NCBI GenBank assembly: GCA_949361645.1
Contig: OX442422.1
Coordinates: 6,729,534 to 6,793,533 of the forward strand
Direction of reading: 5' to 3'
Source of the DNA: Spongilla lacustris
Taxonomy: Eukaryota > Porifera > Demospongiae > Spongillida > Spongillidae
Length of the DNA stretch: 64,000 nucleotides
A program made the translations under genes and the position numbers. Under the pieces are notes generated by a model. It was not told where the DNA came from. It saw nothing but the letters and a program-made list of their open reading frames with translations, and ran no database searches. How positions within the stretch are numbered: the first letter of the stretch is position 1; every line of letters begins with the position of its first letter. Positions 26,301 through 37,193 of the stretch are shown piece after piece.

Positions 26301-29300
26301 AGCTGACCATTACCAGTGATGTAGATGGTGTTTATTTGGGGCTCCTGTGTGCATTTGATGTGTGCATATCTCATTCCGGTACATGTATATGTACATGTAT
26401 GTACCTGTATTTATATTTACTCTATTAGGGAAACAATGTCATTGAGTTGTATCAGCTTGGTGATAATGTGCATGTACATGTAGATGATGCAGATGATCTT
26501 TGTAAGGGCTGGGTTTTGAAGTGAATCATCTGACCTCAGGTTGTTAATACAACTAATTTCTATTGCATGTTCCCAATTAACTTTACATGTACATATACAT
26601 GTATATGGCAGTGTCACATGTTCATGTTTTTGTATTCCTTGTACATGTACCTGCATCCATGCATGTTATACTCACTCCAGGGTAGAAATACTCCACTACA
26701 CCTTGCTGCAAGTTTAGGTCATACTTCTTGTGTGGAACATCTCCTTTCCACTCCTGGTATTGATGTGAACATTAAGGATAGTGTGAGTTGGTCTATTGAA
26801 GAGAATAATACAGATGCACACCCTATAGCAACAGCTACATGTACATGCGTATGTACATGTGTATATGATGATGTAGGTACATGTTTGTGGGAGATGCAGA
26901 CATAATGGTTGTAAATCATTCTATGCATTTCCCCTACATGTACATGTATTAGGAAACTAATATACATTTATTAGTGTATGTGCCATTACTTGCCTGTACA
27001 TACTCAGTATATTACAAAATCAAATCAGTTAAAACTCATTACGTCCATGAAACTTGAAGCAGAGCTATATATAATAATACATGCATGTTACATTTAGGTA
27101 TTTGATGTTGCATAACCTTTAGCTGTGCCAACACATCCTTCAGTGTTACAATAATACAGGCAGCAGCTGCATCTATACCAAACTTAGTAAAAGTTTTATC
27201 ATCAGGTGGTGGCATATAAGCATTCACAGTTCAAACTGACTACTACGCATTATACCAAACACAGAATGACAGGTTTACATTTGGGCACTATTATGGAAAG
27301 ATATGCTCTACTGTGCTTGAAAATGGGTGTGGTAATAAAGTGTAGACATGAAATAAATTTCCAAAACAAATTTAACATGTACATGTACATGTACATTTAA
27401 ATGGAATTTTTTAAATTTAATTTTAAATTATTCTACATACATGTACATTTACAGTGTATGCATTTTTGTCAGCACATGTAAATTTAAAATAGATCTTGTG
27501 GAACGGATTGCACATTTATAATTTGTAATCCTGATGTGAGAGGGAGTCTATTGTCTCATTACAGCATAGGGATGAGGCATGAGCAGACTACATGTATATG
27601 TATGAGTCATTCCTACTTCTTACATAGCAACTTTAGCAATTGTTGGATAATCTCCTCCATCTGTACGGAATACATACATGTATAGATCTTAGCCAAATAA
27701 AAATATAAAGAACAAGCATTAGCAACCTTTGATCACATCAGTTTTTACATCCAGTTAGTAGTTACGGTTGTATTGAGCTAGATGTAGATGTGCGCCTGAG
27801 GGATGCCATTTCATAGTGCACTCTTACATACATGTATATAATTATATTATAATTTAAAATTATAATTATCATCTCCGTATTGTCACATGCATGTTAGAAC
27901 TATCACAGAAGCGTACTTCAGAGTAGATAGTCCCTCCTTTGCTATTAAAAAAAGTGTTATACCTGAAACCTTCTCTATCCAATCAGGACTGCTTTTGGAT
28001 ATCATTCCTCCTCCACCATTTATCCAGGCTTAATGTTTGAAGTCCATGTTGATGTTCATGTGTTACATGTATAAGCAGTGCAATCCAAATATGTTATGTA
28101 TTTGACCATTACATGCATGTAAGTTGCTTTGTCAAGTTCATGCTATCTGTTCTACCATTTCTACATGTACATGTAATAACATTATACTCACTCCAGGGTG
28201 GTTATACTCCATTGCATCTTACTACAATGAAAGGTCATGCTACTTGTGTTGAACATCTCCTTTCCACTCCTGGTATTGAAGTGAACATTAGGGGCTGGGT
28301 GAGTTGGCCTACTCGATCGCTGATGTATGTCCCTTATACGAACAGATACATGTACAGTTAATGAATTAAAGTGTCATGGGGATGGTATGCATGCACATGT
28401 AGCCACATGTACATTCAAACCTCACCTAGATGTACATGTAGATTATCCTGGTATGGGGTGTGGCTTGTTGGTGAATCATCTTTATTGACATCCTCTGTGG
28501 GGAGAGGGTGTCCTGGGAAAAATCTATAATGTTCTGACTTACTCCAGGGATGATTAGTAAAAACGTGCATGTGCATGTACATATATGTCTTGTAGGAGGT
28601 AGTATACATGTATAGCCAGCAAGGGTGATATGCTGGCCTGTGGAGTGCATGTGACAACTGATTGCAGATGTAATGGAGGTACATGTATGCATGTACATGC
28701 AATTCGTATTATGCATTTCCCCTATTAGGCAATATATTTTTTGCACACGCATCCCATGATTTATTTGTGCATTCTCAGTATACTCTATAGCTATTGTAAA
28801 CTGATGTGCATTAACGAATCAAATTAAAACAAGGTTCATGAGACATAAAGCAGATATATAATAATAATATGTTAGGTATGGTGATGTTGCTCATGCAGCC
28901 TTTGTCGAAGCCAGCATTTCCCTCAGTGCTACAATAAAACATGCAACAGCTGCAGAAGCAAGCTTAGAAAAAGTTTTTTCATGCTTCTTTCAGGTGGTGG
29001 CATTTAAATAATAACTCCCAACGTCATATATGCTGTGCCATGCACATTCTTTCAATATTGGTGAGAAAATGATTATACAAAACTCGGAATGGCCCTAATT
29101 GTAGCACTTTTGTTTTGCCCCCCCCCCCCCCCCCCCCCCCCCTTCCCCCTCTTTCCTCAAAATAAATATATGCTTTATATATTTGTACATTGCACATGCT
29201 ACAGGATGGTGAAACTTCATTACTCTATGCTGTAGAAGGTGGTCATGTTAAATGTGTGGATCAACTCTTTTCTACTTTTGGTATCAACGTGGATACTGCA

Positions 29301-29483
29301 TTCCAGACAATTTTCGCACTTGACATTTCAGAGACAGATCCAGAAGATCTGGAAGAGACAGATCATGATGATCCAGGAGAAACAGATACTGAAGATTCAG
29401 AAGAGACAGATCCTGATGATCTAAAAGCGACAGATACTGAAGATTCTGAAGAGACAGATCCAGAACAAGAAGAAGATGACTAG
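20303..29483 (+). CDS. Ankyrin-repeat gene C (or 3' part of gene B), acidic C terminus
   Basis: Same repeat type as gene A. Exons: 20303-20407, 20875-20976, 21579-21683, 21871-21975, 22805-22906, 23096-23197, 23346-23456, 24229-24333, 25142-25243, 25384-25485, 25814-25915, 26017-26118, 26681-26782, 28197-28298 and terminal 29205-29483; a truncated one lies at 20603. All are multiples of 3 with phase-0 borders and GTGAGT-like donors. The terminal exon starts DGETSLLYAVEGGH, passes TAFQTIF and ends in about 50 residues of Asp/Glu/Thr (ETDPEDLEETD pattern) before TAG at 29481-29483. Exons 23096, 23346 and 24229 are the most diverged. No start exon is seen at 19.3-20.3 kb, so C may be spliced to gene B. 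The acidic tail could be a binding or degradation signal, which is a guess. Confidence 0.75.
20603..20662 (+). pseudogene. Truncated ankyrin exon in gene C
   Basis: Begins normally (DGCTPLHLAVIKGHAACV), then jumps into intron-like sequence, losing the second helix, the GIDVN loop and the donor. The same type of deletion is seen at 12412. Confidence 0.65.
22161..22183. repeat. Poly-G run
   Basis: 23-base G homopolymer in a gene C intron. Confidence 0.9.
26783..28196 (+). other. Long intron of gene C
   Basis: No exon recognised. It contains a block near 27.05-27.19 kb related to 3.54-3.66 kb and 28.85-29.0 kb, a palindromic AT stretch near 27835-27870, and ACATGT repeats. Confidence 0.5.
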
Positions 29484-29637
29484 CTATTGTTAACACTTTA
29501 TAACTGACTGTATGTTCGCCTGATAGAATGTTTATTATTGAATTATTACGTACTTATATGTATTTATTATCATTATTCAATGAACATATACATGTAAGTT
29601 ACCCTAATACATGTACACAATTGTCATTGTGTGGAAC

Positions 29638-29965
29638 GTTCGGTCACGGAAGGGACCTGCTCGCTGCATTTAACGGTATACTGACTTACAGAATAAGTCT
29701 TTTCAGGATCGTGCCGAGATAAGTAAGGCTTAACTCCTTTCGGTACTCGTAAAATGACCAGTGCTAGCGGACCTATATCCATTACGCTCCGACAGATCCG
29801 CACGGAGAGCGTAATGGATAGGTCCGATCAGTAGAACAGATCGTTCTATACATGTACCTATAATTATAAAGGATTTAAGCCTTGCTTATCACAGCCAAAT
29901 CCTGAAAAGACTTGCACTATAAGCCAGTACCGTTAAATGCCACTAGGTCCCTTCCGTGACCGAAC
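29638..29965. mobile_element. MITE-like element with about 70-bp terminal inverted repeats
   Basis: The ends read GTTCGGTCACGGAAGGGACC, and the inverted similarity continues through ATTTAACGGTA to CTTTTCAGGAT on both sides. The centre holds a second hairpin (29768-29826, arms of about 24 bases around a GACAGATCCGCA loop). No open frame and no clear target duplication. It lies 155 bases after the gene C stop. Confidence 0.7.
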
Positions 29966-30389
29966 ATCAAAAACCTTTTTTGCTGTCCACCCGCGGGCAT
30001 ACAATGACATCCGGTTCAGGACAATAGACATTAACCGCACGTAATTCACACTTATATATGCCCGCACGCGGTTAGGTCGTTATAAATATAATTTGGCATT
30101 CCCAACCTAAGCCTCATGCAGCGCCAGCGAATCAGGTCCCATGCATGTAACCATATCACGTGCTTGACAGAACTGTTTTCAGACACGGATACTCTAATTA
30201 TAAGCAGATAATAACACCCTAGGCCTGAAATGTCACTACATAATGTGTTAGCTCATTTCATGGAGTGAAATGCATCGAACCGGAGTCCATTTATTTTCAC
30301 TATAAGCATCCGTTGGACTATATACCCACTTCAAAAACGATTGGCAGAAAGTGACAGAATTACGGCGGAAGAAGATTAGCCATGACAGT

Positions 30390-30880
30390 CATTTTATAAG
30401 GCCAAAGGACTTATTGAAAGATTGTCAAGTTTTGCAACATGAAGAAAATAAATTGGGATGATGTTCTAAATACCTGTGTTTTTGCATACAACACTTTGTG
30501 CCACAAAAGTACGCTTTATACACCTTTTAAGATAATGTTTACAAAACGGCCACTGTACCAAATGCATGTAAACATAGCAGACAAATGAAACGAATTACTT
30601 ATGAAAGATTAAAAGTAACAAGCTAAAAAAAACATTGAATTGGCACAAAAGAAGCTGGAGCTGGAGTATGACCAGAAACATGCTAGTCCCAAAGCTTATG
30701 GATTAGGTGCAGAAGTCCTTTAAAATGATTAAAAAGGAACCCTGGAAGAAAATTGAACTACATGTAAAAGTACGTGGGCCAATTTACTATGTTATGCAAA
30801 GTGTCTAGGAAAAGATTTGTACTTCAGTCAATTGAAAACCCAGAGATAGTCATCAAATTAATGGTGTCCCCATAAAACCA
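30390..30880 (+). pseudogene. Decayed Gypsy-type integrase C-terminal fragment
   Basis: Pieces in changing frames read INWDDVLNTCVFAYNT, then TLYTPFKIMFTKRP, then IELAQKKLELEYDQKHASPK, and later FVLQSIENPEIVIK. This is the order of the end of an LTR-retrotransposon integrase and the domain after it. Stops and frameshifts separate them, and no LTR, RT or catalytic core was found nearby. Confidence 0.6.
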
Positions 30881-31511
30881 TATCTTATCCCACCCAGTAG
30901 TTTTAAAATACACATTCAAGCTCAAATCCATCAGTTGCACTCCACCAGTCAATAAATCAATTCTTCATAATGCTAAACCAATGGTTACAATTTCGGATGC
31001 CATCACTGAACCTGGAGGCAACTACATTGTAGGCCACTCAAGAAGGAAAATGGTTATCGGATTGTGTTACAAATGCAGAATAGGAACTGCTGAAATCCGT
31101 AAATAAATACATTGGTGGAGTTCAAAAAGCCTTTTTGGTACTAAACTTGCAATTGTAAGAGAAAGGTTTGTGCAAATTTTACATGTTTCAAGCATGCTAT
31201 AGCAAATTATAAATGCACACATATGCATGGAGAGATAAAGATGTATGATAGTAATTATTTTTATGTAACTTAACTGGCTAGGCTAGGATAGTTATATAAT
31301 ACTAAAATTATAATTTTTGCCGATGATGTAAAAACTTTCGGCACAGCAGGACGCTAGGAAGATTTCAACGATAGACCTATAGATGTGCGTGACGAATGCT
31401 GGAAATTGCTGTGCTCGTCCGTTCCCTAATAAGGGAAACATTAGACCCCTCCCCTCGCTCCCACTTTCCCATACATGTATGTAGGCGCTCCTGTAACAAC
31501 TCAAGGCATTG
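30881..31511. other. 5' flank of the AKT-like gene
   Basis: No open frame recognised. GC content rises from about 31.3 kb toward the start codon, as expected of a promoter, but no TATA box or other core element stands out. Confidence 0.4.
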
Positions 31512-34500
31512 ATGTCAACGACCAGTAACGCTAAACAGACCGTTGTGTTGAAGGAGGGATGGCTAAAAAAACAAGGTCAGACGGAGGCCGGTAGGGAGAA
31601 ATTAGGGGGAGGAGGAATTAGGAGAAGCGGGAGAGCTAGGCCCTAGGGCGTCATACTGCTTTTGTCATAGATCATCTGCACATACAGGGGAACATGTTAA
31701 GATCTGGCGACCTCGCTGGTTTGTGTTACGTGATGATGGCACCTTCATTGGCTTTATGAGCAAGGCGTCACCCGGACACGCCCAGCAACCGCTCAACCGG
31801 TGGAAGATACATTGTATGTGAGGGAGAGCGTAGGAGCAAACACGTGACGTGATTCTCGTCGTTCATTTTTAGCTGGCGTCAACATAACTATACTCTCCAA
31901 AGATAAGATACCGGATCGGGAGTCAGCTTTTGTCATAAGGTACTGGCGTCTCGTCGATCGTATATTATGAGCTAGTGAAGGCAAACGTTTGTTTACCATT
32001 GTACGCACGCAGACTGCTGCAATGGAACACACATATCAACAGAACGTTCTGCGCGGAGTCAGGCTCTGAGAGGTACCCATGTACATGTATGGTTTTATGT
32101 AATGATATATTACGTATTTACCAAGTGGTGCTCGTGCATGGTTGTATGATGCCAATATTTCATTTGGAGTACATGTACATTGTATATATATATATATAAA
32201 ATAATCATTATAATTATTATATATAAAGTCATCTAAATGGTAATATCTCCTAGCAATGAGAAAGGTCTCAGACATAGTATTGTAAATTGTTTTGAATGTC
32301 CCGATTATTATTATTATTATTATTATTTTTGGGGGGGGGGGGGGGGGGGGGGGGGGGGAGGGGGGGTGGGATGTGGAATATACTATGCAGCAAAAAATGT
32401 TTTGCTGTTTACATGAAGGATGTAAGTTACATTGAGTGGTACTCGCACATAGCACAATTTTTTGTCCATTCAGTATCAGGTCAAGATAACTAAGTCGAAA
32501 ATTGTTTTGCTACCATTATCCGATATGATCCTCATTTTGATACAAAGATTGAAATTTTCATTTTATTTCTTTACTGGCAGAAAGGAATGGATTGAGGCCA
32601 TCCAAAAGATCTCACACAATGAGGAGACTACACAGACTCATGAGCCTAGCAAGGCAAGGGAGGAGACGGCAGCCAAAGAGGAATCGCCAGATAGCAAGGC
32701 ATCTAGGAAGGTACCACCACATGTTATGTCGTATTGACTACTCCTCCACATTAAATACAGCTTGCAAAGCGTATGGATGATTTTGAGATCCTCAATGTTA
32801 TTGGACGGGGAACGTTTGGAAAAGTAATTGTTGCACCCATTTCTTGATCGCTGCAGTACACTTGGCACCTTTTGACATTCTTTGCTTGACTGCTCCTTCT
32901 CTGCATGTCCCCTACCCCTCCAACTTCTCTCACCACACTTTCCCACTATCTGACTCATTTATATATTTAAACAGCCTTTTTCATCTACCTCTGCCTCTGC
33001 TCGTTTTTCTCCCACCATGTCCTTCCAATAGCTAAATAACGGTCACATTTTTATCTATTGAAAAGGTTGTGATGTGTCGAGACAAGACAAATGGTGAGAT
33101 CCTGGCCATGAAGATTCTCAAGAAGGACGTTATTGTTGCTAAGGACGAGATTGCTCACACACTTTCAGAAAATAGAGTACTTCAGTCCATCAAGCATCCC
33201 TTCCTCGCTGTATGTTAGTTATATTTTTAGGCTATCTTAAATGGTATGTTAGGTACCATTAGTATATATTTTGTAGATTGTACCTCTCTTCTTTGTTTTA
33301 ATTGAGTGCACCCTCTCAACAGAGTTTCAAGTACTCGTTCCAAACTAACGACCGTCTGTGCTTAGTGATGGAGTATGTCAATGGTGGGGAGCTGTTCTTC
33401 CACCTCTCCAGGGAACGCATGTTCTCAGAAGACCGCACACGCTTCTATGGGGGAGAGATCACACTGGCAATTCAGTACCTCCATGAACTACATGTAGGAT
33501 CCTGTACAGAAACATAGGGGTTAGCTTGCTTTGGGCACATACATGCACATGTAGGCATGATCCTAATAGAGACTTGACCCTACACTTCTACAGCTTGAAA
33601 ATCTGATGTTAGACTCTGAAGGTCACGTCAAGTTGATAGGCTTTGGCTTTAGCAAGCTTGATATCAGGTATGGTGCTACTACCAAGAGCTTCTGTGGCTC
33701 ACCAGAATACCTTGCCCCAGAGGTTAGTCATGTTGTGATGTGTGCCCACGCAGTCCACTTCCCTTTGTATAATAATACATACATGCTGTATTCACTCTTT
33801 GACTGATGTATACATTGTGCATGTACACACTATTATATTTACATAAAAGTGTATACATTACATAACTTTGTGTGGTGCATACTCATGATGTACCTCATCT
33901 GTCATAACAGATGTTATTTATGTACTGGTTTATGTATCAGACGGTACGCACTAGGCCCATAGGCTGGGATAGGGGGATGGGGGTCGGTAAAAAGTTATTA
34001 AATGAATAATTAGTTATTCATTGCTAATGAATTGTACTACAGGGCGTGTTATTAAATTAGCAAGCATGAGTTAACTCTAATAACAGCTCTCCCCTAAACC
34101 CTTGCTGGGCGGGAGGGCCCCTAGCTCTCTCACTACTTAGTTCCATCCTTATTGTATTCCCGAAACCTTTTCCCATCCCCCAACCAGCCTATTGACTGCA
34201 CACAACATGTTTAAATGCAGTTTAACATCCTCAGATCCTTGAAGACAACGACTATGGCAGGGCCGTGGACTGGTGGGCATTGGGAGTGGTGATGTACGAG
34301 ATGATGTGTGGGCGCCTCCCCTTCTATTCAAGGGACCACAAGCAGCTGTTTGAAATGATCCTCACGGTACGAAGGGAGTGGACAGGGGAGGAGGTGAAGG
34401 GAGTAGGTTCTTCAAAGTGTAATGCACGTGCCAAAAAATCAATGTTGTGTCATTGAAATTTTGAAATTGTTGCTGCATGATGCACTACCACCACATTTCA

Positions 34501-35316
34501 CACAAGGTGCATGCAAGTAGCAATGTGGTCTATACAAACCCAACATTGCCTTTGGCACCAGCCACAAATCACACCACTTCAACATGTGGTACAAATGCAC
34601 TGCAATTTCCCAATTTTCATTACACATTTGGGTTCAGTGCTGAAAATATACAATCCTATGGTAGAGATGGGCTGGGAATAAATACCTACATGTAGAAGCA
34701 TGAAACTGAAGATGAGTGGTAGTGAATCAGCTACATGTAGGTAAAATAAGAATGCTTTTTAGAAGACCCAGTAGACTGGGAATGAGTTACTGAATTTGTA
34801 ATGTTTCCTTTTGCTTTTTCAGGAGGATGTCAAGTTTCCATCAAGGCTGGCTGAGCCTGCGAAGCTATTGCTTTCAGCACTGCTTCAAAAGGATCCAGCA
34901 AAGCGGTAGGTTGGATGGGGAGGAGGGACTGTGAGTGAGTTCCTCATATCATAGCCTTGGTGGAGGAGCAGTGGATGCAGTTGAGGTGAAGGGACACGTG
35001 TTCTTTCAGACTATTAACTGGACTGACTTATATGACCGGAAGGTAAGGCAGAGTAGTTAAGTTTCCTTTGCTCTTACACACTTGAAGGTTGAGCCACCGT
35101 ATAAACCAAAAATCAAAGATGCCACTGATGTTTCAAACTTTGACTCCAAATTCACTAGTGAAAACCCACAGCTAACACCACCTGATTCTAGTAGGCATGA
35201 CCTGTTTATCACACTGCATCTTACCCTAGGTTGATTTCTCCTTCACCCTCCTTCCAATATTAGGTGACCCCAAATCTGGTGTTGGTGCAGGTGTCTACTT
35301 TGATGGCTTTAACTAG
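31512..35316 (+). CDS. AKT/RAC-family kinase gene lacking catalytic Asp residues
   Basis: Fourteen exons: 31512-31575, 31688-31813, 31873-31939, 32013-32072, 32581-32710, 32761-32823, 33066-33209, 33323-33493, 33594-33722, 34235-34366, 34823-34905, 34955-35042, 35088-35190, 35264-35316. All phases match, giving 470 residues (AKTs are about 480). Exons 1-5 form the PH domain ([49 protein letters not shown]), which binds phosphoinositides in the family. Exons 6-12 form the kinase domain: glycine loop GRGTFGK, AMKILKK lysine, SENRVLQ, activation segment [13 protein letters not shown], then [19 protein letters not shown]. The YRD catalytic loop is missing from the open frame and DFG reads GFG. 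The tail ends YFDGFN-stop. Either a pseudokinase paralogue or a young pseudogene; no other exon has a stop. Confidence 0.85.
32331..32358. repeat. Poly-G run in intron 4 of the AKT-like gene
   Basis: 28 G residues directly after an (ATT)n run. Confidence 0.9.
33494..33593 (+). other. Decayed catalytic-loop coding sequence
   Basis: The previous exon stays open past 33493 only as VGSCTET then TAG (33515-33517). In the next frame the same bases read ILYRNI, where AKT kinases have an ILYRD-type catalytic loop followed by K-LENLML. The next exon starts with LENLMLD. This is the old 3' end of exon 8, now frameshifted and with Asp changed to Asn. A GT at 33494 lets it be spliced out in frame. Confidence 0.75.
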
Positions 35317-36553
35317 GCTGGGCACAACATCAATATCATTGTCTTTATTTATTGGTTATTATATACATGTATGTTCCATCTTTTTGTTAACCTACCTAAA
35401 TGCATGTATACCTGTTAAAGAAAGCTTGAATTATACATTTCATACAAGTGTGTGTGTGTGTTGTGTGTGTGTGTGTGTGTGAGGGGTCTTCAATACATTC
35501 ATGATAAGTTGCATATTCATGTGTATGCACATTAACATGATTTAATCAATATCATAGGATTACAATTAGGGCACATGATGCATACAGATTCTCAATCAAG
35601 GTATCTATATAATTCCACTGGAACTATTCACGAATATTTTAATGCACAAATCACCATTCTGAAGTACATGTGATGGGATGGGTTCGTGCCAGAAGAGCCT
35701 TAGTTTACTATTTTACATGCATGCAGCAAATCTTTATTTGCATGGGTCCTGGGTCAAATGGAGAAGTGAACATGGCATGGATGATTGTGCAGGCCTCTCC
35801 CATTTACCTCACTGACGTAAAACATCATTTTGAATGTTGTATTAATCAGGTGTACATGTATACAGTGTGTGTGTGTGTTATGTGTGTATGTGTGTGTGTA
35901 TGTGTGTGTGCGTGTGTACATGTTAATCTTTTTAATGTTTTTGTATACTTATAGCCAGCAAAACGTATTCCATTTTAAAACATGTTTTTTTAAAAATTAT
36001 ATGTAGTATAGAAATCATTGTAATTTGGGGTTGGAACCAAGACCCCAATGGAGACTAGTCCTCGGGCCCAGCTGCAATGTACATGTAGAATCCTACAGCG
36101 CTACGATGGGTGTAAATGAATTTGGTTTACTCGCCTTAAAATTAAATTACTTTGACCGTTACATCACCTTTACATGTACATGCTTTCCATGTGTCACGTG
36201 AGCACTCCATAACCTGTAATATGTCAGTGCAACACACATGAAAATACTACACGATCCCGTGCAAACGTTTTAAGACGTGATGTTAAAGCCTTGTTTGTAC
36301 ATGTACACGTAGATGTACTGGAGGATTGATAGCGATCAGACAACTAAAGACTGTTTCTGTACATGTAGTCGAGCACCAAGTCCTTAATGTAATTCATCGT
36401 GTAGTGACGTAACAGTCAACACAACAAACTTGTACATATATAAATAACCGCTCCCATTTCGGTCAACCGTAGTACGGCGTGTATTCATATACATGTACAT
36501 GTATACTTGCACGTGCATGAAATGCTTAATAACAAATTATCAACGTTTCCATA
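35317..36553. other. Spacer between the AKT-like gene and a minus-strand gene
   Basis: No gene recognised. TG-rich microsatellites lie near 35448-35481 and 35866-35918. A TATATAAATA string near 36435 has no open frame downstream. Confidence 0.5.
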
Positions 36554-37149
36554 TTAGCGGCACTGATTATACTGATAGTCGGTAGCCAAGGTGAAGCACG
36601 CATACGCTTCTTCGTTGATCTCACGGTATGAAATGACCAGGTTTACCGTGGCCAGTACTTCCTGGTAGCTAATTCCATCGCTCAAAGGCAGCTCGAAGGG
36701 TAATATCATGTTCCCAGTTTCAGGAGGGCAATTCGCTGTCGAAAGTTCTTTGATACATACTTCGCCATCCGCTATACGTGTATGTTTATAGAGAGACGAT
36801 AATCTGATAATTATTTTTTAAAAAATATCTTATTACCTTCCTTGCACATCGTGATTCTTCCATGCCATGAACCTTCGAACAACAAGGTAGAGCACTCAGG
36901 ACCGCACACGACCATTGCTCTTGTAAAGCGCAAATTGAATTCTGTTAGCATTGCGTCCAGGTATCTCGAGAGTGTTTCTCTGACATCCTCAGGGCATGAC
37001 TGTACAGAAAATGGTCGGTGAAGTCCACTCACTTGCAAGTGAGTCTGAAAAGTACTTTTTTCGAGCGCAGAGACTTGCTTATTTGCAGAAGGGAGAGTGG
37101 CACCTAGCTGCAGCAAAGCAAGCAGGGCAAAAACCAATTGAAACCTCAT
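36554..37149 (-). CDS. Secreted cysteine-containing protein, two exons
   Basis: Exon 1 runs 37149-36837 and exon 2 36771-36554 (minus strand), joined in phase 1 by GTAATA...TATAG, giving 176 residues. The start MRFQLVFALLALLQLGATLP is a clear signal peptide. The mature part has seven cysteines in view (SCPEDV, VVCGPEC, TMCKEG, EVCIKE, ANCPPE, YACFTL, NQC near the end). A TATA box lies just upstream. The pattern of C-PP-x-TGN, LPFELPLSDG and a late AYACF strand faintly recalls ML (MD-2/NPC2-like) lipid-binding proteins, but this is only a hypothesis. I do not recognise the family with confidence. Confidence 0.75.
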
Positions 37150-37184
37150 TTCCGCCGTATGTATCAATTGTGTGCACCCCGGAG

Positions 37185-37193
37185 CTTTTATAT
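37185..37193 (-). promoter_or_regulatory. TATA box of the secreted-protein gene
   Basis: Reads ATATAAAAG on the minus strand, 36-44 bases before the start codon at 37149, so transcription would begin close to the ATG. Confidence 0.6.

Noticed and set aside
32036..32455. 139-codon minus-strand frame over the AKT-like gene
   Set aside because: It spans a poly-G run and intron sequence and is antisense to a well-supported exon.
36430..36445. TATATAAATA as a plus-strand promoter
   Set aside because: No open frame or plausible first exon follows within several hundred bases.
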